NCBI GenBank assembly: GCA_964449835.1
Contig: CAYVBZ010000046.1
Coordinates: 1 to 19,239 of the forward strand
DNA: 19,239 bases
Source of the DNA: JABDGC01 sp964449835
GTDB taxonomy: Bacteria > Pseudomonadota > Gammaproteobacteria > DSM-16500
Direction of reading: 5' to 3'
Shown here: piece by piece, positions 1 to 7,008 of the stretch
How positions within the stretch are numbered: the first letter of the stretch is position 1
Layout of the letters: each line of letters begins with the position of its first letter
Translations under genes and position numbers: made by a program
The notes under the pieces: model-generated
Database searches by the model: none
Seen by the model: only the letters and a program-made list of their open reading frames with translations
Told to the model about the DNA's origin: nothing

Positions 1-2
1 AC

Positions 3-1112
3 AATACCACCGTTGGCGGGAATGCCACGATTACTTCTGATCTTGCCAGCAGCGGCGCGGGCATCACTCATACGCTTGGTACCTTGAGCATTGGCGCAAA
101 CACCTTGACCATCGCTAAAGGTCCAAATGTCACGAGCGGCACAGCCGGACTCACCTTTGGTGCAACGAGTTTAAGCGGTAGCACCACCTTCTCACCCGCT
201 TCGGGCACCTTGCTGACTTTGGGCAGTGTGACAGGTACAGGCCAAGCGCTGACCGTTACCGGCGCCGGTAATACCACCTTGTCCGGCGGCTTGAATACTA
301 GCACGGGCGGCACGCTTACGCTGAACAGCAGCGGGACCTTGCTCCTCTCAGCCGCTAGTAATTATGCTGGCAGCACGACGGTCCAAAGCGGCACACTCCA
401 GACCACCGTGGCCAATGGTTTGGGAACAGGTTCTGCCGGCATTAATCTCACAGCCAATGCTTCTTCAACAGCGCTTTTAGATCTTAGCGCATTGTCCACC
501 ACTTTGGGCAATACTTCTGTCATCGCGCTTAATAGCTCAAACAGCAGCTCTGCTACGCAGTTGACTGCCGCCAATACCTATAGTTTAGGCAATGCGCTGA
601 CCTTCGCAGGCAGCAATAATACGGTCAATCTGACTTCGGGCACCGTGACGCTGAGCGGCGGAATTAGCGGTCCTGGCAATTTGACTGTGAATAACAGCAG
701 CGGGGCCACCTTGACACTCAGCACGGCCAATTCTTCTTATAGTGGCAGCGTCAGTGTGACCGGCGGCATCTTGAATTTAACGAACAGCAGCGGCTTAGGT
801 TCAGCTGCTGTAACAGTTGCCAATAGCGCGACCTTAAGCTTGTCCGGCAGCACAGCGCTTTCCTTCGGAAATGGTCTCACCTTGAATAACAGTGCGACCT
901 TCGCAGATAACGGCACTGGCGGCAATACATTGTCCAGCACCATTCAATTAGGCAGCGGTAGTACACCGACGATTACAGTTGGAACGGGCGAAACCTTGAC
1001 CATAACAGGCGACATCAATGGCGGCAGCGGCGGAGTAGGGGCCTTGACCTTAAGCGGTGCCGGCACGATCAATTTGAACGATACGAAGGCGGTAGCAGCT
1101 TACCGATCTTGA
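3..1112 (+). CDS. Giant repetitive adhesin/exoprotein, 5' fragment before a frameshift
   Basis: The reading frame is open from the left edge, so the true start, signal peptide and any secretion domain lie outside the window; the TTG at 84 is not a credible start. The product is almost entirely Ser, Thr, Asn, Gly, Leu and Ala with alternating hydrophobic positions, as expected for a right-handed beta-helix. Blocks such as SNYAGSTTVQSGTL and NSSYSGSVSVTGGILNL match the autotransporter-associated strand-repeat (PATR) pattern. The last residues (TKAVAAYRS) leave the repeat pattern and the frame stops at 1112. The pattern resumes in another frame (GGSSLPILSLT from 1088), so this fragment and the next were one gene. 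Role inferred: surface or secreted adhesin. It could also be a large TpsA-like exoprotein; no partner transporter is visible. Confidence 0.75.
   Translation, partial: NTTVGGNATITSDLASSGAGITHTLGTLSIGANTLTIAKGPNVTSGTAGLTFGATSLSGSTTFSPASGTLLTLGSVTGTGQALTVTGAGNTTLSGGLNTSTGGTLTLNSSGTLLLSAASNYAGSTTVQSGTLQTTVANGLGTGSAGINLTANASSTALLDLSALSTTLGNTSVIALNSSNSSSATQLTAANTYSLGNALTFAGSNNTVNLTSGTVTLSGGISGPGNLTVNNSSGATLTLSTANSSYSGSVSVTGGILNLTNSSGLGSAAVTVANSATLSLSGSTALSFGNGLTLNNSATFADNGTGGNTLSSTIQLGSGSTPTITVGTGETLTITGDINGGSGGVGALTLSGAGTINLNDTKAVAAYRS
1083..1090 (+). other. Frameshift site in the adhesin gene
   Basis: Frame 1 protein is good up to LNDT (codon at 1083). Frame 2 protein is good from GGSSLP (codon at 1088). 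Removing one base from a codon between them joins the frames and restores the repeat register seen at 3271 and 3728 (G..xLSSLxIT). There is no homopolymer or slippery heptamer at the join. It may be a real inactivating deletion, or a sequencing or assembly error in a repetitive gene. Confidence 0.7.
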
Positions 1113-4100
1113 GCTTAACAAGCACCGTAAGCACCTTGAATACAGGCAACGCCAGTATTACCACAACGAATACGCAAAGTTATAGCACACTCAATATTAA
1201 TAACACGACAACCTTGAACGGTAATTTGACTATTACCAGCTTAACTGTCAGCGCCGGCAGTTATGCTGTAAGCTTCTCAAGCAGTGGTACCAGTACGATT
1301 TCGAGCGCGGGCGTCTTTAATAATGCGGGCGGTGTGACCTTGAGCGGCGGCACGTTTAACTTCACCAACGGCTTGACATCAAGTGCGAGCACCACAACTT
1401 TGAGTGGCACGGTGAATACCACCAATAGCGGCGTGGACCTGGGTGTGGTGAGTTTAAGTGGCGACAGCAGCGTGAGCACAGGAAGCGGTGCCCTTAGCTT
1501 TGGTTCGACGGTCAATTCCGCCAGCACGACGCCTTACAGCTTGACCCTGACTACCTCCGGTACACTCTCTCTCAGTGCCGCTATCGGCGCTCAACATGCC
1601 TTGAATAACTTCACAGCGACGGCAAGCGGCAGCAGCAATAACCTTGTCATTGCTAATAACATTACAACCAGCGGCAATATCAGCTTGACCGCCGGCAACA
1701 ATGTGAACATCACCACCGGCAGCCTGAGTAGCGGCGGCAATATTACGCTCACCGGCAGCGCCGGCGCGGTCCAAGAGACAGGGACCGGCATCTTACATGG
1801 CAGTTTACTGACAACAAGTTCTGCGACAGGCACGCTTCTCAATAATGCCAATACCGTTTCAAGTTTCTCTGCGACGAACGCGAGCAGCGGCCCGGTTCAA
1901 TTAACAAACACAGCTTCAACTTTGACCGTCATCTCACTGACCCAAGGCGGCAGCAGCGATGTGGCCCTGAATAACACCGGCAATATGACGTTGACCGGCG
2001 CAATCAATACCGGCAGCAGCAATAATTTGAATTTGACCAGCAGCGGGACTCTGAGTGAAACCGGTGCGGGCGCAATTAATACGAATACGCTGACCACCAA
2101 TACGGCGACCGGCACCCTCTTGAATGGCGCCAACACCGTTCTCAACCTTAATGCGACCAATACCGTGAGCGGCGACATCCAACTGACTGATACAGCCGAT
2201 CCACTGACTATTAATGCTATTACGCAAAGCGGCGCCGGAAACATTGGCAATGTGTATATCTACAATGTCGGCTCCTTAAATATCGAGGGTCCTGTCGTCA
2301 CGCAAGGGAATGGCGGATCGACCAGCAATGAACTCAGTTGCAATGGCGGCCCTGCTCAGGTGTGCATGATCGTGAATTCCTCAGGTGATGTCTTGACCGT
2401 AGACTCGAGCATTACAACAGGCGGCGGCGATATCCATCTCGAAGCCTTGAATCCCATCGCTTTACCCTTTGGTGTTGTGATCGACGCGACGGCGACTTTG
2501 GATACAACGCCAGGCACAGGCGGCTACTTGTCCGAGCAAAATGGTGTGCTCATTTATCCTGGCGCGACCTTGAATGCCGGAGCGGGTGTGATTTACCTGA
2601 AAGGGTTGACTGGCGTCAGCCCCGACCTAACCTTGGGCACCCAAACAATTTCTAGCACACAAACTTTAACGAGCAGTCGCAATATAATTATCTATGGCAC
2701 GATTACCCTAACAGACAACGCGGCCCTGACTTTGATTGCGGATTCCGGTCTAAGCAATGTGGGAGGCATCTTCGTTGAAAGTACCGGCTCCATCATCTGC
2801 GAAAGCCCCTCTCTTTGCGGCGGCAATTTGACTTTAAAAGGATCGAGCATGTATGGCGTGTCCGGCTTGCCTGCCAACACCGCCGTCACGATTCAAAAAG
2901 GGGGTTCTTTGACGACAGGCGGTTCAATCTCTTTCTTGGAAAATTTAAATGAAACGGGCAATGTGCAACTGAACGGCAATGTTCAAGCGACAGGCTTAAA
3001 TTCTGGCATTACCATCATGCCGTCAACTGTCATTGGAAATGGAACCATTCAAATCGGCGCCAATCTGAGCACAAATAGCGGCGCCATCACTTTAAATGCG
3101 CCAGTGACACTGATCGCAAACGCGACCTTAGACACGACAAATCCCGGTGGCAGCGGAACGACGGGTGCCGCAATCAACTTCATCAACACAGTGAATGGCG
3201 CCAAGACACTGACACTTAAGGTTGGCACGGTAGGAGACGTGAGCTTCGCACAAGCAGCGGGTGGTCTGACGCCGCTTTCTAGTTTGATCATTACTGGTGC
3301 CACGAATCTCGCCGCCGCAGCAACCAGCATTACGACGACCGGCAGCCAAAGCTATAGCAGCACCTTGACACTCGGCGCGAACACCACACTTGTAAGTACG
3401 AATAGCAGCATTTCACTCAATGGTGTCAGCGGTGGTACCTATACTTTGAGCTTGAACAATGGTTCGGGCGCGACCACGCTCGCAGGCACCATTGGTGCTG
3501 GCACGCTGACCTTTGGAAGCAGCAGTGCTGTGACTTTAGCAGGCGCTTCGATCACCACAAATAACAGCGCGTTGACCTTCAATAACACAGTTGCACTCAC
3601 CACGAATGACAGCACGATTAATACAGGCACAGCCAATCTCACCTTCAGTAACACAGTGGACGGCGGTTATGGCTTGACACTGAATGGTACAGGCACAAAG
3701 ATCTTTGATAATGTAGTTGGAACGGCCCCGATTTCTAGCTTAAGCATTACCGGCGCCACAAATCTTGCCGCAGCAGCAACCAGCATTACGACGACCGGCA
3801 GTCAAACTTATAATGGCCAGCTCGTTTTAGGAAATAACGTGAATTTAATCGCAGGCGGGTCAATCACAATAGCGGGCGGTATAAACGGACAAAGCAATCA
3901 ATTGACCCTGACCGGGACCTTCGCAAATGATCATGTCTTCTCACTGGGCGGCACCATCACTTTTACCACACCCTCATCCAACAATATCACCGTGAACGGA
4001 GATAGCACGGCCAATTCGAACACCTTATACGTAGCTTCCAATGACCCCTCCTTCGGTTGGTACATCAACGGCAGCAATACCGGGACCGTGGCACCCAGCA

Positions 4101-5119
4101 ATAACACCTATGGCCTGAACTTCAATACCATCCAGAACCTAAGCGGCGGCAGCGCAGCGAATACTTATTATATGTACGACGGAAGCAGTTTAAACTATAT
4201 CAATGGCGGCCCGGGCCTCAATAATACCTTGGACTACTCCAGTTACACGAGCGGGACGGTCATGGTGGACATGAGCACTAAAACGGCCTCCCTGCTGACT
4301 TCCGGCTTTACCAATATTCAAACTTTCAATGGCCGCTCGACGAGCAACTCTTCCGATACCTTCGCGGGGTCATCGACACCCAGCAATTGGTTACTGACCG
4401 GTGCGAACAAAGGGAATTATACTTTAGGCGGCATTACCTATAGCTTCAATAACTTCCCCAATTTGACCAGCCAAGGCGGCGACACCTTTGTTGTCATGCC
4501 GGCCAGCATTGAAAGACAAGTGTCCGGCGGCGCAACGCCGGGTTCACTGATGCAAAGCACTTTGGTCTTACCGAGCGGTACTCATAAGGTGAATACACTC
4601 GTCTTCGGCAACAGTGCGAAGCAGGGCTGCTTTAGCAGCGGCTTTGGGGCAGGGTGCTTGAATGACCCAATTAATTTCAACGGCTTTAACGTCATCCAAA
4701 ATAATGGTAGTTCGACTCAGGCCATCTTCAACAGCAGTTTAAGCAGCCCGGCGCTGATTGATCGCACGAACGCCCTGGTTTACGTGAACGGCTTGGTCAT
4801 TAAGTTGGTCGGCTTTGACGCGTATGGCGACTTCACCTTCATCGGCAACTTCCAGAATATTCTCGGCGGACTCCAAATGGGACAAATGAGCAGTGTAACA
4901 TGGCAACCGACTCAAGAAATCTATTCCTCGGATAACTTCAGCGGCACGTCCTTAGTCGAGATCAGAGACGATGGCTCAACGCCCCTATTGAAGAAAGCCT
5001 CGAATGCTTCTAGCATAGAGAAGACCCTGAACGGCATTTCCGCCGGCCAAGATACCTTGATTAAACAAATCGAGTCGACCACTCAGGTCAAGATCTCTTG
5101 CGACGGCAAATCATTTTAA
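1109..5119 (+). CDS. Giant repetitive adhesin/exoprotein, 3' part after the frameshift
   Basis: This 1336-residue frame continues the upstream fragment. It is open well before 1109 (through GGSSLPI from 1088), and 1109 is only a TTG with no ribosome site, so it is not an independent start. It holds repeated motifs of the filamentous-haemagglutinin type (SSLxITGATNLAAAATSITTTGSQ), an approximately 94-residue tandem repeat (nt ~1765-2325), and four cysteine pairs or singles (CNGGPAQVC, CESPSLC, CFSSGFGAGC, final C). Near nt 4200-4400, INGGPGLNNTLDYSSYTSG...VDM...FTNIQTF resembles one RTX-like module. The final ~200 residues are less repetitive and end in a charged Lys/Glu segment. No autotransporter barrel, YadA anchor or LPXTG is seen, so it looks released or N-terminally secreted. 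Whether the gene is intact in the cell depends on the frameshift being real. Confidence 0.75.
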   Translation: MSLTSTVSTLNTGNASITTTNTQSYSTLNINNTTTLNGNLTITSLTVSAGSYAVSFSSSGTSTISSAGVFNNAGGVTLSGGTFNFTNGLTSSASTTTLSGTVNTTNSGVDLGVVSLSGDSSVSTGSGALSFGSTVNSASTTPYSLTLTTSGTLSLSAAIGAQHALNNFTATASGSSNNLVIANNITTSGNISLTAGNNVNITTGSLSSGGNITLTGSAGAVQETGTGILHGSLLTTSSATGTLLNNANTVSSFSATNASSGPVQLTNTASTLTVISLTQGGSSDVALNNTGNMTLTGAINTGSSNNLNLTSSGTLSETGAGAINTNTLTTNTATGTLLNGANTVLNLNATNTVSGDIQLTDTADPLTINAITQSGAGNIGNVYIYNVGSLNIEGPVVTQGNGGSTSNELSCNGGPAQVCMIVNSSGDVLTVDSSITTGGGDIHLEALNPIALPFGVVIDATATLDTTPGTGGYLSEQNGVLIYPGATLNAGAGVIYLKGLTGVSPDLTLGTQTISSTQTLTSSRNIIIYGTITLTDNAALTLIADSGLSNVGGIFVESTGSIICESPSLCGGNLTLKGSSMYGVSGLPANTAVTIQKGGSLTTGGSISFLENLNETGNVQLNGNVQATGLNSGITIMPSTVIGNGTIQIGANLSTNSGAITLNAPVTLIANATLDTTNPGGSGTTGAAINFINTVNGAKTLTLKVGTVGDVSFAQAAGGLTPLSSLIITGATNLAAAATSITTTGSQSYSSTLTLGANTTLVSTNSSISLNGVSGGTYTLSLNNGSGATTLAGTIGAGTLTFGSSSAVTLAGASITTNNSALTFNNTVALTTNDSTINTGTANLTFSNTVDGGYGLTLNGTGTKIFDNVVGTAPISSLSITGATNLAAAATSITTTGSQTYNGQLVLGNNVNLIAGGSITIAGGINGQSNQLTLTGTFANDHVFSLGGTITFTTPSSNNITVNGDSTANSNTLYVASNDPSFGWYINGSNTGTVAPSNNTYGLNFNTIQNLSGGSAANTYYMYDGSSLNYINGGPGLNNTLDYSSYTSGTVMVDMSTKTASLLTSGFTNIQTFNGRSTSNSSDTFAGSSTPSNWLLTGANKGNYTLGGITYSFNNFPNLTSQGGDTFVVMPASIERQVSGGATPGSLMQSTLVLPSGTHKVNTLVFGNSAKQGCFSSGFGAGCLNDPINFNGFNVIQNNGSSTQAIFNSSLSSPALIDRTNALVYVNGLVIKLVGFDAYGDFTFIGNFQNILGGLQMGQMSSVTWQPTQEIYSSDNFSGTSLVEIRDDGSTPLLKKASNASSIEKTLNGISAGQDTLIKQIESTTQVKISCDGKSF
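1765..2325 (+). repeat. Two tandem ~282-bp repeats inside the adhesin gene
   Basis: The second unit follows the first at an offset of 282 nt (compare the shared GCGAC(A/C)GGCAC at 1823 and 2105). At protein level, ATGTLLNNANTVSSFSATN aligns with ATGTLLNGANTVLNLNATN, followed by PVQLTNTASTLTVISLTQ against DIQLTDTADPLTINAITQ. DNA identity has drifted, so this is an old duplication. Boundaries are approximate. Confidence 0.6.
3271..3355 (+). repeat. Adhesin motif repeat, copy 1 of a dispersed pair
   Basis: Encodes LSSLIITGATNLAAAATSI followed by TTTGSQSYS. A near-identical block recurs at 3728-3811. A weaker relative spans the frameshift at about 1095-1180 (SLPILSLT...ASITTTNTQSYS). The last ~30 nt of the two good copies are identical apart from one base, which suggests recent exchange between them. 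Confidence 0.6.
3728..3811 (+). repeat. Adhesin motif repeat, copy 2 of a dispersed pair
   Basis: Encodes PISSLSITGATNLAAAATSI followed by TTTGSQTYN. It is the partner of the block at 3271-3355, at an offset of about 456 nt. It begins an FHA-like unit followed by a predicted beta-rich stretch. Confidence 0.6.
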
Positions 5120-5273
5120 GTTGAGAACCAGGTATAATAATAAAAGACAGAGACACAAAGGACTGTGCTGAGTCATGAGCAAAAAACTACAAATTCTACC
5201 AAAAAGCGCCGCAGTGCTCCTGCCATAGCGAGCTCAATACCAGCTTTGCGCTTGGCGGGAGGTGAAGCGGCGC

Positions 5274-5290
5274 ACTGCGCGAAGCGCAGT
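5274..5290. terminator. Short perfect hairpin between convergent genes
   Basis: ACTGCGC and GCGCAGT form a perfect 7-bp stem with a GAA loop, 7 nt beyond the stop codon of the FecR gene and 155 nt after the adhesin stop. On the plus strand it is followed by AAAAATTTAATT rather than a clean T-run. On the minus strand the T-rich stretch precedes it. It may stop transcription from either side, but it is not a textbook intrinsic terminator. A second, distant inverted pair (GCGCCGC at 5206, GCGGCGC at 5267) lies alongside. Confidence 0.35.
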
Positions 5291-5296
5291 AAAAAT

Positions 5297-6142
5297 TTAA
5301 TTAATTAAAATCCCGCAATTTCCACCCCCTTCTGAAGGTGCTGCCGTCGCCGCCGGCTGAATAATCGGCTCCGCTCCCAAAAGACTCGCCGGCACCCTCG
5401 ATAAAACCGCCTTAGACTGATAACTAGCAATCGTCGCATACGGCATAGCCGGCGTAAGCTCCGCTATCCCCGCCGCATTCGTCAAAGTCACACCCGCCCC
5501 ATGCAGCAACCCAAACGCACATTGCCCCGAACTCGAAGGACAAGTCGTCTGAAAATCCGTTCCACGGACCCCAATTGTTGCAACAGGCGTTTTTACCTGA
5601 TAGTTCGTAGGCGCTGCTTTTGCCACAAACCCCGTCACAGTCCGCAAGCCGCCTTTAATCAGACTCATCACCGCCTGGCCGTCTTGCTGCGGTTTTTGCG
5701 GGTTATAATAATATTGCTCAATCACAAAAATAGAACTAGGCGTCAGGGTGAGCATAGAGTTGTCCGTAAAAGCAATTTGGCCCGAGCCGCTTGCTTCGGT
5801 TGTCAGCTTGTCTTTTTCATAAATCATCGAACCACGCGCAAGAACGCGCGGCGTTTGATCGGGATAACTGGCTTTGACTACCCCGCTGACCCAAACCATC
5901 TGGCCCGCCGGTTGAAGGCCTCGATTGCTGCCTGGCGGCTGTTCGGTACTTGCCGGTTGTATCGGCGCGGCGCCAAGCTCAGTGGGTGGTCTTTCTGGCC
6001 CTGCCTGAATCGGAGTTGGCGCTTTCCCAGTCGATTGCGCCCCAAAGTCCGATTCACTTTCATCATTGCCTTGACTCAAAGCCCCGGGGCCTGAAAAGAG
6101 CAGACCCAGAGCAAAAAAAAGAACAACTATTTTCATTTTCAT
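5297..6142 (-). CDS. Secreted FecR-domain protein
   Basis: The start chosen is ATG at 6142: AAGGA lies 7 nt before it, while the TTG six codons upstream has no better site. The product is 281 aa. Residues 1-23 are a signal peptide (KMK, hydrophobic core, ALS|Q). Residues 24-80 are a Pro/Gln/Glu-rich linker. Residues ~84-205 are a FecR-like domain with the hallmark VKTPVATIGVRGTDF (183-197) and an IYEKDKLTTEASGSGQIAFTD segment. The tail has isolated cysteines (C201, C208, C276). Unlike the anti-sigma regulator FecR it has no transmembrane helix after the signal peptide and no N-terminal sigma-binding domain, so it belongs to the exported single-domain group, probably periplasmic. The gene faces the giant adhesin tail to tail; a cell-surface role together with it is only an inference. 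Confidence 0.8.
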   Translation of the reverse strand: MKMKIVVLFFALGLLFSGPGALSQGNDESESDFGAQSTGKAPTPIQAGPERPPTELGAAPIQPASTEQPPGSNRGLQPAGQMVWVSGVVKASYPDQTPRVLARGSMIYEKDKLTTEASGSGQIAFTDNSMLTLTPSSIFVIEQYYYNPQKPQQDGQAVMSLIKGGLRTVTGFVAKAAPTNYQVKTPVATIGVRGTDFQTTCPSSSGQCAFGLLHGAGVTLTNAAGIAELTPAMPYATIASYQSKAVLSRVPASLLGAEPIIQPAATAAPSEGGGNCGILIN

Positions 6143-6172
6143 ACGAGAATCCTTTCTCAAAATCCTTTCCTA

Positions 6173-6218
6173 AACCGTTCGCCCTGAGGAGGCCCCGAAG
6201 GGGCCGTCTCGAAGAGCC
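6173..6218. repeat. 46-bp palindromic element, intergenic copy
   Basis: It shares both ends exactly in length and nearly in sequence with 15226-15271: AACCGTTCGCCCTGAGG at the left and CCGTCTCGAAGRGCC at the right. The 14-nt core differs but keeps a stem. Here GGCCCC and GGGGCC pair around a GAA loop, flanked by an outer GCCCTGAG/CTCGAAGRGC pairing. It lies in the 95-nt gap between the PurQ-like gene and the FecR gene, where the transcript would fold. Confidence 0.7.
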
Positions 6219-6237
6219 ACCTCCATTGTACACTCTC

Positions 6238-6945
6238 TCATTTTCGCGGCCAATAATATAAAGGCTCCACCTTCTCAACATGCCCCGACTCAAGATGCGC
6301 CCGCAGTGAATGAAAAAACACGCTTCCCTGCGGGTAACCTTCCGGATGTGGAAGTAGAGCCATCACATTCCCCGCCTTGTTCGCCAACCCCGCTATCGGA
6401 AGGCCCTGTAAAAACCGCCCATCGCCGTCACAATAAATAAAAACATCTAAGCCTTGCGCTTTTAGTTCTGCCAACAAACCAGCAGGGACCACAAATTGTG
6501 CCTGGCTGCGCCGCTCTACCTGCAACACAGCACCCCTTAAAAAGTTTTTTGTAAAAGCATTATATTGATAGTCTTCCGTCAAACCGATCCAGGCTTCGCT
6601 TCCTGTTTCTGGCCCTGCTGCTGTTTCAGAAAGACCCAGCCCCACCATATTATTATAAAGACCTGGAACCAACCCTCCTTCGACCAGCAGCCGCGCAGCG
6701 CCTGCCCCCAGTCCTAAAATGGGTTTGCCCTTCAAATTTTGTGCTTTCAGGACCGCAAGCAGCGCTTGCCCCCTGGCCCCAGTTGCTCTTTCATCGGAAA
6801 GCAGCACAAAAGCCTGCGCTTCCCCCACCGTTTCTTCAAGCGGGTCCCACAAAAAATCAATAACTTCCATCCCTGCGCCTTGGGCCGCAGCGGCAAGTTC
6901 CGGGCTTAAATCAGACTGTGCAGGCACAAGGACCGCAATATGCAT
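6238..6945 (-). CDS. PurQ-like glutamine amidotransferase homologue lacking the catalytic cysteine
   Basis: This 235-residue protein has the PurQ (FGAM synthase glutaminase subunit) length and order. It starts with HIAVLVPAQSD...GMEVIDFLW (class I glutaminase N-terminal strand), then KPILGLGAGAARLLVEGGLVPG at the place where PurQ has PVLGICNGFQIL..GLLPG. After that come QFVVPAGLLAEL, then PIAGLANKAGNVMALLPHPEGY, matching PurQ IAGICNERGNVLGMMPHPER. The His200 and Glu202 of the triad remain, but the nucleophile position is Gly80 and the oxyanion GGFSYGD loop is gone. It should therefore not hydrolyse glutamine. It may be a binding or regulatory paralog, or a decaying gene. Start ATG at 6945, 64 nt from the divergent pckA start. 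The ribosome site is weak. Confidence 0.7.
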   Translation of the reverse strand: MHIAVLVPAQSDLSPELAAAAQGAGMEVIDFLWDPLEETVGEAQAFVLLSDERATGARGQALLAVLKAQNLKGKPILGLGAGAARLLVEGGLVPGLYNNMVGLGLSETAAGPETGSEAWIGLTEDYQYNAFTKNFLRGAVLQVERRSQAQFVVPAGLLAELKAQGLDVFIYCDGDGRFLQGLPIAGLANKAGNVMALLPHPEGYPQGSVFFHSLRAHLESGHVEKVEPLYYWPRK

Positions 6946-6952
6946 ATCGTGA

Positions 6953-6981
6953 TTACCAAAAAACCAAAGTTGGGCTACAAT
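6953..6981 (+). promoter_or_regulatory. Predicted sigma-70 promoter of pckA
   Basis: TTACCA (6953-6958) and TACAAT (6976-6981) are separated by 17 nt and lie 27 nt before the chosen pckA ATG. The -10 matches 5/6. The -35 is weak, which would allow regulation. It also supports the downstream start at 7009, because the longer frame would begin before the promoter. Confidence 0.45.
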
Positions 6982-7008
6982 ACCACATTATTTTTGTGGA
7001 GAAAAAAC

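Noticed and set aside
401..403. Residues 401-403 of the kinase: DLG instead of DFG as a sign of a pseudokinase
   Set aside because: The metal-binding Asp and Gly are kept and DLG occurs in active kinases; HRD, Lys and APE are also intact. Coordinates here are residue numbers of the protein at 10890-12563.
1083..1112. Programmed ribosomal frameshifting in the adhesin
   Set aside because: No slippery heptamer, no homopolymer and no clear downstream pseudoknot at the join.
1..5119. CRISPR-like regularity in the repetitive adhesin DNA
   Set aside because: Repeats are degenerate, in-frame and codon-driven; there are no identical repeats with unique spacers.
5175..5228. 17-codon open frame MSKKLQILPKSAAVLLP between the convergent genes
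   Set aside because: Too short, no ribosome site and no support beyond a lysine-rich hydrophobic look.
6940..7008. Longer pckA reading frame beginning at 6940
   Set aside because: It would start before the predicted promoter and overlap the divergent gene's start. The extra 23 residues do not look like the family, and ATG 7009 has a good ribosome site.
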